Positions 46,376 through 54,143 are shown, counted from the stretch's first letter. The stretch is 64,000 nt of DNA from JAYFRE01 sp034926235 (GCA_034926235.1 JAYFRE010000011.1:1-64000); one strand, 5' to 3'. Program-made: numbers and translations. The notes: generated by a model from the letters alone, not told the origin.

Positions 46376-46983
46376 GGTTCGTCCTCGGTCCACAAAAAAG
46401 CGGGGTCCCAGGACAGCATCAACGCTAGGAGAAGGGTCAGGATGGCGAAGGCCCACAGCGCTACGCCCGGGACGACGCTGGCCATGGCGGACAGTTTGAC
46501 CAGCGAAACGAGGACACCCAGCATGAAGATTTCGATCATGCCCCAAGGGCGGACGGTCTGCACCAGACGCAGCAGAGGCGCGAAATAGGGTGGACGGCGA
46601 TGCATCAGCGCGAGGCTCGTCAGAAGCACCATGATGATCATGTCCAGCAGCGGCACCATCAAGGTGGTCGCCAGCACCAGAGTGGCGACGATTTCGCGCT
46701 CGTCGCCCCATAGGGCGCGCACGCTGCCGATCAGGGTGCTGCTGCTGGTGATGCCCTGAACCGACAATTCGACGATGGGAAAAACATTGGCGATCACGAA
46801 GGTGATCAGGGCGGTCAACACGATCGCCAGCATCGCGTCGGGACCGATGCGCGAGGTGCGGTAGAGAATGGCATTGCAGCGGATGCAGCGCGCCTGTTCG
46901 CCCGGCTGCAAGGGAACCCGACGATAAAGGGCGTCGCAATCATGACAGGCGGCGAGGGTTTCCTTCATGTTGGCGCTCATCAT
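46372..46983 (-). CDS. pqiA1: PqiA-like membrane protein, N-terminal half
   Basis: 203 aa from the ATG at 46983 (neighbouring ATGs at 46980 and 46968 also fit). It starts with a zinc-ribbon: CHDCDALYRR...CIRCNA, followed by about four transmembrane helices. It is the first gene of the pqiA1-pqiA2-pqiB-pqiC operon and equals the first half of PqiA. The ORF upstream to 47058 adds residues that look non-coding. Operon function: transport of lipids across the periplasm. Confidence 0.86.
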   Translation of the reverse strand: MMSANMKETLAACHDCDALYRRVPLQPGEQARCIRCNAILYRTSRIGPDAMLAIVLTALITFVIANVFPIVELSVQGITSSSTLIGSVRALWGDEREIVATLVLATTLMVPLLDMIIMVLLTSLALMHRRPPYFAPLLRLVQTVRPWGMIEIFMLGVLVSLVKLSAMASVVPGVALWAFAILTLLLALMLSWDPAFLWTEDEP

Positions 46984-47232
46984 AAGAGTCCCGGAGCATG
47001 GCGGCAACACGCCAACGGGATAATCCTTATTGCCCGGAAAGATGGTTGGGGATTGCACAACCCCGTCGTCCCTGATAGATGAAAATAATTATTGTTTTCA
47101 TTTTTCTCGCTGGGCGGAAAGGCGAAAAAACGCCGCCGCCGGGGACGGGGATTAAGTGCTCCGATGGCGTCGTTCCGGCAAGAATGCAGGTCGTATCCTT
47201 TCTTTTACCCCGAGGCGGTCACCGATGCCGGC

Positions 47233-47745
47233 TCAAGGGGCGGTCATCTCGCGCTCGACCACGTTGGAGCGAAGTTCCCCGGCCATGCGCGCCCGAATCA
47301 CGCCGTCGCGGCCGATGAGGAAAAAGGTGGGATAGACCCCGACGCCATAGCGTTTTGCCGAAAGATCCAACTGATCGAGCGCCATGGCGAAAGGCAGATC
47401 ATGCTGCTTGGCCGTGTTTTCCACCACCGCGCGGGTGCCGCCGACATTGACCATCAGCACGTCCAGCCCCTGGCTGGAAAAAGCGCGGTAGAGCCGGGCC
47501 GATTCGCGCAGATCGGACAGGCAGGCGGCGCACCCCTCGATCCAAAAGGCGAGCAGCACGACCTTGCCGCGCGCGCCGTCCGGCCAGTTGTCGGGGTTCT
47601 GAACCATCTCGACGCTCAATTCCGGTGCGGGCTGGCCGACTTTGGCGCCGCCCTTGCCGGCGGCGAAGGCATTGGTCTGCAAAGCGGCCAGAAGGGTCAA
47701 TGTCAGGACGAGGCCGCGCGCCGCACGGCGAAGGGAAAGGGTCAT
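47233..47745 (-). CDS. Secreted redoxin / TlpA-like thioredoxin with CAAC motif
   Basis: 170 aa. Signal peptide ends near NAFAAG (about residue 29). A thioredoxin-fold with active-site C72-A-A-C75 in WIEGCAACLSD in place of the usual CxPC. This suggests a periplasmic reductase/isomerase of TlpA/ResA type. The start at 47745 is chosen over the longer frame, because it gives the signal peptide. In Campylobacter-type P19 operons, two thioredoxin-like genes follow the ABC ATPase; this may be the second of them, separated from the first by the cytochrome c gene. Confidence 0.82.
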   Translation of the reverse strand: MTLSLRRAARGLVLTLTLLAALQTNAFAAGKGGAKVGQPAPELSVEMVQNPDNWPDGARGKVVLLAFWIEGCAACLSDLRESARLYRAFSSQGLDVLMVNVGGTRAVVENTAKQHDLPFAMALDQLDLSAKRYGVGVYPTFFLIGRDGVIRARMAGELRSNVVEREMTAP

Positions 47746-47793
47746 GGCGTGCTTGATTTCCCGGAATGGATGGATTGAGGAGAACGGAACATC

Positions 47794-48153
47794 ATGGTTC
47801 ATGCTGTGCGCGCCCGGGCAAACCGGCCGCTTTTCGTCTGTCTCAGCCTTGCAGGCGCGGTGATTCTTGGCCTGCTTTGCGCAGGATCGGTTCCTGCAAA
47901 GGCCCAGGAGGCGGCGGGAGAGCGGCAATATCGGAATGTCTGCGCCGATTGCCACGGAGCCAAGGGTGAGAAAAAGGCTTTCGGCCGCTCGCGGCCCATC
48001 GCCGGGATGAGCGAGGAAGAGGTGCAAGAAGCGCTGCAGACCCGCCGTGCGATCCAGAAACCGAAAACGATGAATGAGCGGGTCAAGGCGGCGTTGTCGG
48101 ATGAGGAAATCGACACTCTGTCCTCCTACATCGCCACGTTCGGCGGCCATTGA
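47794..48153 (+). CDS. Small periplasmic cytochrome c
   Basis: 119 aa class I cytochrome c. A signal peptide ends at about AKAQ (residue 38), then heme-binding C50-A-D-C53-H54 and a candidate axial Met in PIAGMSEEEV or KTMNERV. It is encoded on the plus strand and is flanked by two minus-strand thioredoxin-like genes. It could deliver electrons in the periplasm to or from the iron-uptake proteins or a thiol partner, but that is unproven. Confidence 0.9.
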   Translation: MVHAVRARANRPLFVCLSLAGAVILGLLCAGSVPAKAQEAAGERQYRNVCADCHGAKGEKKAFGRSRPIAGMSEEEVQEALQTRRAIQKPKTMNERVKAALSDEEIDTLSSYIATFGGH

Positions 48154-48157
48154 GCCG

Positions 48158-48679
48158 TCATAGCAGCCGGCCAGCCTTGTCTTCGAGGTCGCGCCGGTTG
48201 AGCGGGCCGTTGATCCGTTCGGTCAGATGGCCGCTCTGGTCGATGATGAAGGAGGTCGGCGCGGCCAGCACAGCATAGCGAGTGGTGGTGATGGTCAAGG
48301 GATCGGCCAGCAGCGGGAAGGAGAGATCCAGCCGTCGCGCCACATTGGCGATCACCTCCTGATTCTGGCCCATATTGACGGCCAGAATGGTGAATCCCCG
48401 GTCTTTGTTGGTGCGGTGATAGGCATCGAAATCCGGCAGTTCGGCCAGGCAGGGGCCGCATTCCGCGAGCCAGAAATTGAGCAGGACCACCTGGCCCCGA
48501 TACTGATCCAGCCGGATAGCCTGTCCGTTGGGATCGATAAGGGCGAGTTCGGGGGCCGGACCCTGCGCCGGCCGGCCAGCGGCGGCCTTGCGGTCTTCGA
48601 CGCAGCCCGGCAGCAGGGCGGCCGCCGCGAGACCGGCTGCGGCGGCAAGCAGGCGGCGGCGCGGCCAGACCGGGGTCAT
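48158..48679 (-). CDS. TlpA-like thiol-disulfide oxidoreductase lipoprotein
   Basis: 173 aa. Lipobox LPGC (C26), then a thioredoxin domain with C74-G-P-C77 (WLAECGPCLAELP). A periplasmic, membrane-tethered reductase. Its start overlaps the upstream ABC ATPase stop by 4 bp, so it belongs to the permease-ATPase operon. In the P19/FTR1-type iron-uptake operons of Campylobacter and E. coli (fetABCDEF set) a thioredoxin follows the ATPase just so. The stop codon is 5 bp from the stop of the cytochrome c gene. Confidence 0.88.
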   Translation of the reverse strand: MTPVWPRRRLLAAAAGLAAAALLPGCVEDRKAAAGRPAQGPAPELALIDPNGQAIRLDQYRGQVVLLNFWLAECGPCLAELPDFDAYHRTNKDRGFTILAVNMGQNQEVIANVARRLDLSFPLLADPLTITTTRYAVLAAPTSFIIDQSGHLTERINGPLNRRDLEDKAGRLL

Positions 48680-49368
48680 GCGACCCGTTTCCCGTGCTGC
48701 AAACGGATGACACGGCCCGTGCGGTCCCCCAATTCCGGGTTATGGGTCACCAGGACGATGGTCCGGCCTTCGTCGCGCAAGGATTCGAGCAGCCCCATCA
48801 CCAGCGCTTCGTTGTCGGCATCCAGATTGCCGGTGGGTTCGTCCGCCAGAATCAAAGCCGGTGCATTGATCAGGGCGCGGGCGATGCAGACTCGTTGTTG
48901 CTCGCCGCCCGATAATTGTGACGGCAGATGCGTGGCGCGCTCCGCCAGTCCGACGCGGGCCAGCGCTTCCACCGCTTCGTCGCGGTCGGCGACGGAATGA
49001 TAATGCTGGGCCAGCATGAGGTTTTCCACCGCGTTGAGATAGGGGATCAGGTGGAATTGCTGGAACACCAGCCCGATCTTTTCGCGGCGGATGATCACCT
49101 GTTCCTTTTCGCTCAGATGCGCGGTCTCGATCCCATCCAGGCGGTAGGACCCCTCGGTCGGGGTATCGAGCAGGGATAGGATGTTGAGCAATGTCGTCTT
49201 GCCCGATCCCGACGGTCCCATCACCGCGACGAATTCGCCTTCCTGAACGGAAAAGGACACGTCCTGAAGAGCGGCGACGGAACCGAAGCGCTTGCCCAGT
49301 CCCGAAACACCGATCACTTCGCGCGATTGTTCCGCCGGGGCCGGGGCGTCCTGGTTTGGGGCGGTCAT
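48676..49368 (-). CDS. ABC transporter ATP-binding protein (MacB/LolD type)
   Basis: 230 aa. Walker A GPSGSGKTTLL, Q-loop in VFQQFHLIP, signature LSGGEQQRVCIA, Walker B LILADEPTGNLD. It pairs with the two FtsX-type permeases just upstream to form a type VII (MacB-like) complex with no transmembrane transport channel, which typically couples cytosolic ATP use to periplasmic work. Between the permeases and TlpA it has the P19/fet operon order. Confidence 0.93.
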   Translation of the reverse strand: MTAPNQDAPAPAEQSREVIGVSGLGKRFGSVAALQDVSFSVQEGEFVAVMGPSGSGKTTLLNILSLLDTPTEGSYRLDGIETAHLSEKEQVIIRREKIGLVFQQFHLIPYLNAVENLMLAQHYHSVADRDEAVEALARVGLAERATHLPSQLSGGEQQRVCIARALINAPALILADEPTGNLDADNEALVMGLLESLRDEGRTIVLVTHNPELGDRTGRVIRLQHGKRVA

Positions 49369-49371
49369 GCT

Positions 49372-50577
49372 TCACTCTCCTCTAAGAACGCGCGCGGGTG
49401 CTATGCGGATGGCGCCGCGCACCGGCAGGATCGACGCCGCCAGCGCGGCGGCCAGGGACAAGAACAGGGTCAGGGGAATGACGATCGGGCGGAACGTGAC
49501 CCAGGCGCCGAACACCGCCTGTCCCAGCGCTTGCGCCAGCAGAAAGCCGAAGCCCAAGCCCAGGGCCGTGGCGATCACGGCGATCACGGCTGTTTCGGAC
49601 AGGAACTGGACGACGATGTCGCGGTTGCTGGCGCCGATGGCTTTTTGCAGACCGATCTGGGGCGTCCGTTCGGCCACCATCGCCGTTAAGGTGGCGTTCA
49701 CACATAAGGTGGTGATGACCAGGATGACGCCCGCGACCAGGGCCATTAGCCCTTGGATTTTTTCCAGGATCTGGCCATCGGCTTGGGAAATCTTGCGGAT
49801 CGGACGGATATTCAGATCGGGGAATTCGGCTCCCAGCCTCGCGGTCACGGTGTCGGCCTCGTTGGCTTGCAGAACCACGCTCGCCATCATGAAATCGGCT
49901 TTTCCGGGCAGATTCAGGATTTTTTCGGCCAGCGACAGATTGACGAAGATCTGATCATCCTCAGCATCGCCGGTATCGATGATGCCCCGCACGGTCACCG
50001 GATGCCGGATGGTGCGGTCGGCGTTGGTGATGGTCACCGTTTTGCCGACGGTCAGTTCCATGCTTTCGGCCAGACGGCGGCCGACCATGGCGTTGCGTTC
50101 GTCGAAATTAGCCGAAACCCAGGAGCCCTGGACCTGCCAATAGGGCGAGATCGTGCGCAGACCGGGAAAATCGACGCCGACCAGCACCGCGTTGGCCAGA
50201 TCGAGCCGCACCAGACCATAGAGAAAGGGACTGCCGCCGAGCAGCTTGTCCTTGGGCAGGGCGTGCAGCGCTTCGGTCAGCCGGGCGGCGTCGACGCCGC
50301 GCTCGCCCCCGCCCCCGGTCTTTTCCTGCCCGGTCTTTTGCGGCGAGATGATGACATTGGCCCCGAAGGCGCGCAGTTCCTCGCTCATCTTGATCGAAAT
50401 ATCGAAATAAAGATTGGTCAGGGCGGACACTACCGCCGCGCCGACCGTGATTGCGGCCAGGGCGATGCCGAGCCGGCCGCTGCGCACGGTCAAGGAGCGG
50501 AGAATCAGATGCAGGAACATCCCAAGCCGACCCCGACCGGCGGAACGGCGGGGGGCGGTGGATTTAGCGGCGGCCAT
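49372..50577 (-). CDS. FtsX-type ABC permease (second)
   Basis: 401 aa. An N-terminal helix (LILRSLTVRSGRLGIALAAI), a large periplasmic MacB_PCD domain (about residues 60-260), then three C-terminal helices including the FtsX motif region with VAERTPQIGLQKAIGAS. It overlaps the preceding permease gene by 14 bp. It likely pairs with the other permease as a heterodimer with the downstream ATPase. Position corresponds to the second permease of P19-type iron-uptake operons. Confidence 0.9.
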   Translation of the reverse strand: MAAAKSTAPRRSAGRGRLGMFLHLILRSLTVRSGRLGIALAAITVGAAVVSALTNLYFDISIKMSEELRAFGANVIISPQKTGQEKTGGGGERGVDAARLTEALHALPKDKLLGGSPFLYGLVRLDLANAVLVGVDFPGLRTISPYWQVQGSWVSANFDERNAMVGRRLAESMELTVGKTVTITNADRTIRHPVTVRGIIDTGDAEDDQIFVNLSLAEKILNLPGKADFMMASVVLQANEADTVTARLGAEFPDLNIRPIRKISQADGQILEKIQGLMALVAGVILVITTLCVNATLTAMVAERTPQIGLQKAIGASNRDIVVQFLSETAVIAVIATALGLGFGFLLAQALGQAVFGAWVTFRPIVIPLTLFLSLAAALAASILPVRGAIRIAPARVLRGE

Positions 50578-51880
50578 GCAACACCTCGACGGGCAGAAGG
50601 GCAGCGATCGACCGGGCGGGCAGGACCGATCCGGCCAGAACGGTCAGCACCGAAACGACCAGGACAACGGGGATCGTGATCGGCTGAATCTCAACGCCCG
50701 CGCCAAAGATGCTCCATCCTACCAATTGAGCCACGCCGGCGCCGGCGACGAGGCCGATCAGGCCGCCGATCAGCCCGACAATCAGGGATTCGCCGATGAA
50801 TAGCAGATGGATTTCCCAGGGCGCGGCTCCCAGGGCCTTCATCAGGCCGATTTCACGCGCGCGTTCCATGACGGTGGTGTTCATCAGCGCCGAAACGCTC
50901 ATCGCGGCGGCGGCAATGGCCGCCAGACTGACGACCAGAAGCAGGGTCTGGATGCGGCTGATGACCGCACCCTCGCCGGCGGCCACCTGCCAGATCGGTC
51001 GGGCGGCGGCGTTGACCACGGCTTCTTCGATCTGATGGGCGATCGAACTGACATAGGCGGTGCAATACCAGATGTCGTATTCCTCTGTGGTCAAGGCTTC
51101 GGTGTCGCGCCGCGCCTTGGTGGACAGTTCGTTCTCAGGAATGGTCAGGGCGCTGACATCCACCGATTGCACCTTGCCCGGCAACGCGCTTAGTTCCTGG
51201 GCAAGCTTCAGGGGCGCGATCATCGAATCGTCCTCGGGCCCGCCCGTGAACAGGATGCCGGAGACGGAAACCGGCCGTGCCGGGGCTTGATCGCCGGCGG
51301 GGGCCAGGGTCAGGCTGTCGCCTGTAGTGATGCCCAGCCGCGCGGCAAGGGTGTGGCCGACCAGGATCGTATCGGTAGCCCCGCCATCCGGCGAATCATC
51401 CGGCCAGACGCCATCGACCCGCCAAAGCGGGTTGATGACCCGGACCCCGGTGCGGTAATCGGGATCGTCGGGCAGGGGTACGACATGGCTGAAATAGGTG
51501 CCGGTCAGGGTCGCTTCCGCCCCTGCGTCCTTTCCGCCCTCGATCCGGACGGGCAGGGACAGGTGCGGCGCCAGGCCGACGATATTGTTGCGCCAGAAGA
51601 TGTCCTTGATCTTGGGCAGATCGCGTTCGTTCAGATGGTCGCGGCCCTTGAGCGGGTTGTAATCGACGCCGCCGATCATCAGCGGCATGGCGTCGCCCTT
51701 GGGCGTGACGCGGATGTTGGAGCCGTAGGATTTCATCTCGCGGGCCATCTTGTCGCCGATATCGACCGACAGTGCGAACAGGGCCGTGATCAGCGTCGCC
51801 GCCAGCGCCACGGTCGTCGCCGCCAGCGCTTTGCGCCGCCGGCCCTCGAAAAAGGATTGGCGCAGCATTCTCAGCAGCAT
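50564..51880 (-). CDS. FtsX-type ABC permease (first)
   Basis: 438 aa. Architecture as in its partner: N-terminal helix (ALAATTVALAATLITALFAL), periplasmic MacB_PCD region with GGVDYNPLKGRDHL, and three C-terminal helices, with MERAREIGLMKALGAAPWEI as the FtsX motif. It follows the DUF2318 gene with 5 bp between and overlaps the next permease. In the described operons (cj1661/cj1662 type) this subunit is thought to work with P19 and FTR1 in iron release; not provable from sequence. Confidence 0.9.
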   Translation of the reverse strand: MLLRMLRQSFFEGRRRKALAATTVALAATLITALFALSVDIGDKMAREMKSYGSNIRVTPKGDAMPLMIGGVDYNPLKGRDHLNERDLPKIKDIFWRNNIVGLAPHLSLPVRIEGGKDAGAEATLTGTYFSHVVPLPDDPDYRTGVRVINPLWRVDGVWPDDSPDGGATDTILVGHTLAARLGITTGDSLTLAPAGDQAPARPVSVSGILFTGGPEDDSMIAPLKLAQELSALPGKVQSVDVSALTIPENELSTKARRDTEALTTEEYDIWYCTAYVSSIAHQIEEAVVNAAARPIWQVAAGEGAVISRIQTLLLVVSLAAIAAAAMSVSALMNTTVMERAREIGLMKALGAAPWEIHLLFIGESLIVGLIGGLIGLVAGAGVAQLVGWSIFGAGVEIQPITIPVVLVVSVLTVLAGSVLPARSIAALLPVEVLHGRR

Positions 51881-51885
51881 GGTCT

Positions 51886-52485
51886 TCAGCCTTCCATGTC
51901 TTTATGGCCCTGGACCCGGAAATAGCGGCTTTCCTTTTTCCCGATATAGCGTTCGGGGTCGGCGCGAAAGGTTTCGTAGGAATCCTTGCCCGAGAAGAAA
52001 TAGCTATAGCCGCCATAATCGAACTGGAACGGCGCTTTGGTGTTGAGCAGGGCTGCGCCCGTCACCGGGTCTCTGACTTCGATTTCGACCACCTCGGAAA
52101 AGTAGCGCGCGCCTTTTTCCAGATCTTGGGTAGAGATGACGATGACGTCGTCTTCGACCCGATGATGAAGCGGGATCGGATTGCAGCCGCCGGGCTTGCC
52201 GATCGACGGACGGAAGATGCGCACATTGCAGGCGATGCAGATGATTTCCTCGCCCCGCTGCACATAGCCCTTATCGCCGCAGATCATGCAGGCGTCATAA
52301 ACGACGCCGATCGCGGCATGGGCTTCGTCATAGCGGTTGATGAGGAAGAAGCGCACCCGGTGTCCGTCCGAGGTGACGAAGGCGAAGCGGTGCAGGCCGC
52401 CATCCTTGACCTCGGCGATCGGGAAACGGATATCGCCTTTTTCATCCGGGGTGACCGGCAGAGCGGGGGACAGAGAGGGCGGGCG
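51886..52485 (-). pseudogene. DUF2318 Fe-S/YHS-type iron-uptake protein, 5'-truncated at prophage boundary
   Basis: The reading frame holds the C-terminal DUF2318 domain: CMICGDKGY, CIACNVRIF, and PGGCNPIP, with a YHS-like tail (YFFSGKDSYETF). The first usable start (GTG at 52356) would drop clearly homologous residues upstream (GDIRFPIAEVKDGGLHRFAF), which are in frame back to about 52485. Beyond this the frame runs into a hairpin and a TAG stop. Full proteins have membrane helices N-terminal to this domain; those are missing. The gene is therefore cut by the prophage, or its 5' part lies at the far side of the insert. It opened the permease-ATPase-TlpA operon. Confidence 0.85.
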
Positions 52486-52540
52486 TGAGGCGTAAATAAA
52501 GCGGCCCGCGAAAAAGCGGGCCTAAAAGCGCGAAAAACGG
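52486..52540 (+). repeat. Candidate phage end with two 22-bp-spaced repeats
   Basis: Starting TG at 52486 (so CA on the outgoing strand), then two copies of a CGCGAAAAA core at 52507 and 52529, 22 bp apart. The second, AAGCGCGAAAA, matches the 3' half of the MuA transposase site (AARYRCGAAAR). Repeats of this spacing are typical of transposable-phage ends, e.g. R1 and R2 of Mu. The orientation differs from the Mu right end, so the call is tentative. Confidence 0.35.
52501..52523 (-). terminator. Hairpin terminator at the prophage boundary
   Basis: GGCCCGC pairs with GCGGGCC (7 bp), loop GAAAAA on the plus strand, TTTTTC on the minus. Read on the minus strand it is followed by GCTTTATTT. It could stop phage late transcription from running into the host operon. 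It overlaps the candidate end repeat. Confidence 0.45.
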
Positions 52541-52749
52541 ATTTTGGCTCTTTTTCAATCTTTGAAATTTAATTTCGGAATTGGTTGGGCTGTGACCTGA
52601 TCGTCCCGCCGCTAGAACAGCGGCGGCACCTCCCCCTATCTGCCCTATCTGCTTTTCAACCGATAGAACGGCCTATGCGCTCGGTTTCGACCGTCCGTTT
52701 CGGGACAAGGGTGGCCGTCCGCACTTCGCTAGAGGTTGGAATCACCAAA

Positions 52750-52795
52750 ATGAAAAGATATTTTTCTTGATATGAAAAGTTTCTTTTCATATACT
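52750..52795 (+). promoter_or_regulatory. Strong sigma70 promoter with operator-like palindrome
   Basis: TTGATA (52767-52772) and TATACT (52790-52795) with an exact 17-bp spacer, in an AT-rich patch. The spacer is almost filled by the palindrome ATGAAAAG-TTT-CTTTTCAT (52772-52790), and a third copy ATGAAAAG lies at 52750-52757, 22 bp upstream. A repressor binding between -35 and -10 is likely; the XRE protein at 53005 is the natural candidate. It drives plus-strand transcription. The 52541-52749 stretch before it holds no gene, only an 8-bp hairpin CCGCCGCT/AGCGGCGG at 52606-52626. Confidence 0.75.
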
Positions 52796-52842
52796 GTTTT
52801 TGTGAACGGGAATTGCCCCGGACACGAAAACCGAAAGGAGGT

Positions 52843-52974
52843 GAGAGAGTTGGGGAAGGCAATCTTCCTGGTGGTTTTTAGCTTGGTGCTCTTGACCAGC
52901 GGACCGGCTAACTAACCACCGAAGGGGGCTCTAGGGGGTTCGCCTCCTAGGGTCTCCCCTCCCCAAACTCTCTC
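52843..52974 (+). promoter_or_regulatory. Structured leader with long-range helix over the start site
   Basis: GAGAGAG-TT-GGGG (52843-52855) pairs with CCCC-AAA-CTCTCTC (52961-52974), a helix with one bulged A. This would cover the start of the short ORF at 52850. Inside lies hairpin CTAGGGGG-TTCG-CCTCCTAG (52931-52950), whose CCTCC could pair alternatively with GGAGG of the ribosome binding site (52837-52841). Two competing folds make translational or antisense-type control plausible. Confidence 0.5.
52850..52915 (+). CDS. Possible 21-aa hydrophobic peptide
   Basis: A short ORF starting TTG and encoding about MGKAIFLVVFSLVLLTSGPA plus Asn, one hydrophobic helix with a Lys near the start. 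It is preceded by AAAGGAGGTGA (52834-52844), fully complementary to the 16S rRNA 3' end, 5-8 nt before the start. A strong promoter lies 55 bp upstream. It could be a type I toxin-like or leader peptide, or simply an accidental frame in a structured leader. Too short for composition tests. Confidence 0.4.
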   Translation: MGKAIFLVVFSLVLLTSGPAN

Positions 52975-53004
52975 AACGTCGGAAACAAAAATACGAGGAT
53001 CGGA

Positions 53005-53217
53005 ATGTTGGTGCAAGACCTCAAAACGTGGCGGGCTGCTCTGCGCCTTACCCAGGATCAGGCGGCACACGTCCTGGGCATCTCCCGCGTCGCCTGGGGG
53101 CAGCGCGAGAAAGGGGCGGTGCCGTTGTCCCAGGAGACGCGCTACGCCCTGACCTATCTGACTGACCACCCCGAGGAGGTGACGGCCAGATTACGTGATT
53201 ATGTCAAGCCGGGCTGA
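53005..53217 (+). CDS. XRE-family transcriptional regulator
   Basis: 70 aa with a helix-turn-helix (about residues 6-62): LRLTQDQAAHVLGISRVAWGQ fits the Cro/C1-type DNA-binding motif. ATG at 53005 has GAGGA six bases before it. It is read from the strong promoter at 52767. As a phage regulator near the end of the element, it may repress its own promoter through the ATGAAAAG palindrome. Its 3' end overlaps the methylase gene by 19 bp in convergent orientation. Confidence 0.85.
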   Translation: MLVQDLKTWRAALRLTQDQAAHVLGISRVAWGQREKGAVPLSQETRYALTYLTDHPEEVTARLRDYVKPG

Positions 53218-53995
53218 TTGGTGATAATCAGCTCGGCCGCGCTGACCGACCCTTGAGCAGAAACGGAATATTTCAGTTCGACCGGAACTTGCCGGAACGC
53301 CCCGAATATCGCCCGCACCTCGGGCCGATCGTTGATCGAGAGAATAAACCGGCCCTTGATCCGCTCCAGGAGCCCGGCCAGACGAGCGAAATCATCCCGC
53401 CCGAACATCTCCTTGCCGTAATAGTCCTCGCAGCCGAAATAGGGTGGGTCCACATAGAATAATGTGTCCGCGCGGTCGTATCTGGGAATAAACGCTTCGT
53501 AGGACAGGCACTCGATCACCACGCGGGTCAGGCGGCTGTGAATATCCTCCAGGACCGGCACCAGCTTGGTGACATCGAACCGCGCCGGGCGGGAAACGCT
53601 GACCCCAAAGCTCCGCGATCCGGGTTTTCCGCCGAAAACGGTACGTTGCAGATAAAGAAACCGCGCCGTCCGCTGCAAATCGGTCAGAGTTTCAGGATCG
53701 ACGGCCAGCAGGCGCTCGAATTCGGCCCGCGTGGTCAACTGGTAGCGGGCATGTCCAGGAACGCGACATAGTGCCATTGGAGAATCCTGAAAAACGTGGC
53801 CACGTCGCGGCTGTAGTCGTTAATCACCTCGGCCTGGGCCGCGACGCGGCGACGTAGAAATATCCCGCCCATCCCTACGAACGGCTCGGCATAGGTGGTG
53901 TGAGGGATGGTCTCGATCATCGGCACGATACGTTTATAAAGGCGATGTTTCCCGCCCACCCACGGGGCGGCTGGAGAAATAGCGATAGATTCCAT
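53199..53995 (-). pseudogene. Dam-type (D12 class) DNA adenine methylase, frameshifted
   Basis: Two overlapping frames together give one MT-D12 methylase of about 265 aa. The first (53995 to about 53747) has APWVGGKHRLYKRI, YAEPFVGMGGIFLRR and NDYSRDVATFFRILQ; the second (about 53749 to 53199) has RYQLTTRAEFERLLAVDPE, FYVDPPYF (catalytic DPPY) and LSINDRPEVRAIF. They meet at the minus-strand run CCC (plus strand GGG, 53747-53749), where one missing C would restore ATG-CCC-CGC-TAC. It could be a real frameshift mutation, a sequencing error in a homopolymer, or a -1 slip. If active, it would methylate adenines to shield phage DNA. Confidence 0.85.
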
Positions 53996-54021
53996 GACAA
54001 AAGGTCTCTAGAAAGTTCCCG

Positions 54022-54135
54022 CCCCTGCAGGGGTGGCGGGACAGTCGCAAGGCGACCGATTGCGATTGTGTGGGCCTCCAACCCACGGCTTAGGCGCGCC
54101 AACGCCGAAGCCCCCGCCGGTCGCAACCGGCGGGG
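54022..54135. ncRNA. Candidate structured RNA between tail genes and methylase
   Basis: Four hairpins in 114 nt with no plausible protein: CCCCTGCAGGGG (54022-54033); GTCGC-AAG-GCGAC (54044-54056); GTGGG with 7-nt loop CCTCCAA and CCCAC (54070-54086); and a 10-bp stem CCCCGCCGGT-CGCA-ACCGGCGGGG (54112-54135). The last may serve as a terminator for the minus-strand tail operon ending at 54144, though it lacks a U-tract. The 7-nt loop resembles an anticodon arm but lacks U33 and no acceptor stem exists. Strand undecided. Confidence 0.35.
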
Positions 54136-54143
54136 AAACCCTT

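Noticed and set aside
46372..46939. N-terminal extension of the pqiA2 frame (starting MRRPLSSGS)
   Set aside because: It is pqiA1 read in another frame; Arg/His-rich and without membrane segments. The GTG at 46375 is the natural start.
54060..54090. tRNA-Gly-like anticodon arm (5-bp stem, 7-nt loop CCTCCAA)
   Set aside because: No U at position 33, no acceptor stem, no T-arm; spacing to the D-arm-like hairpin is wrong.
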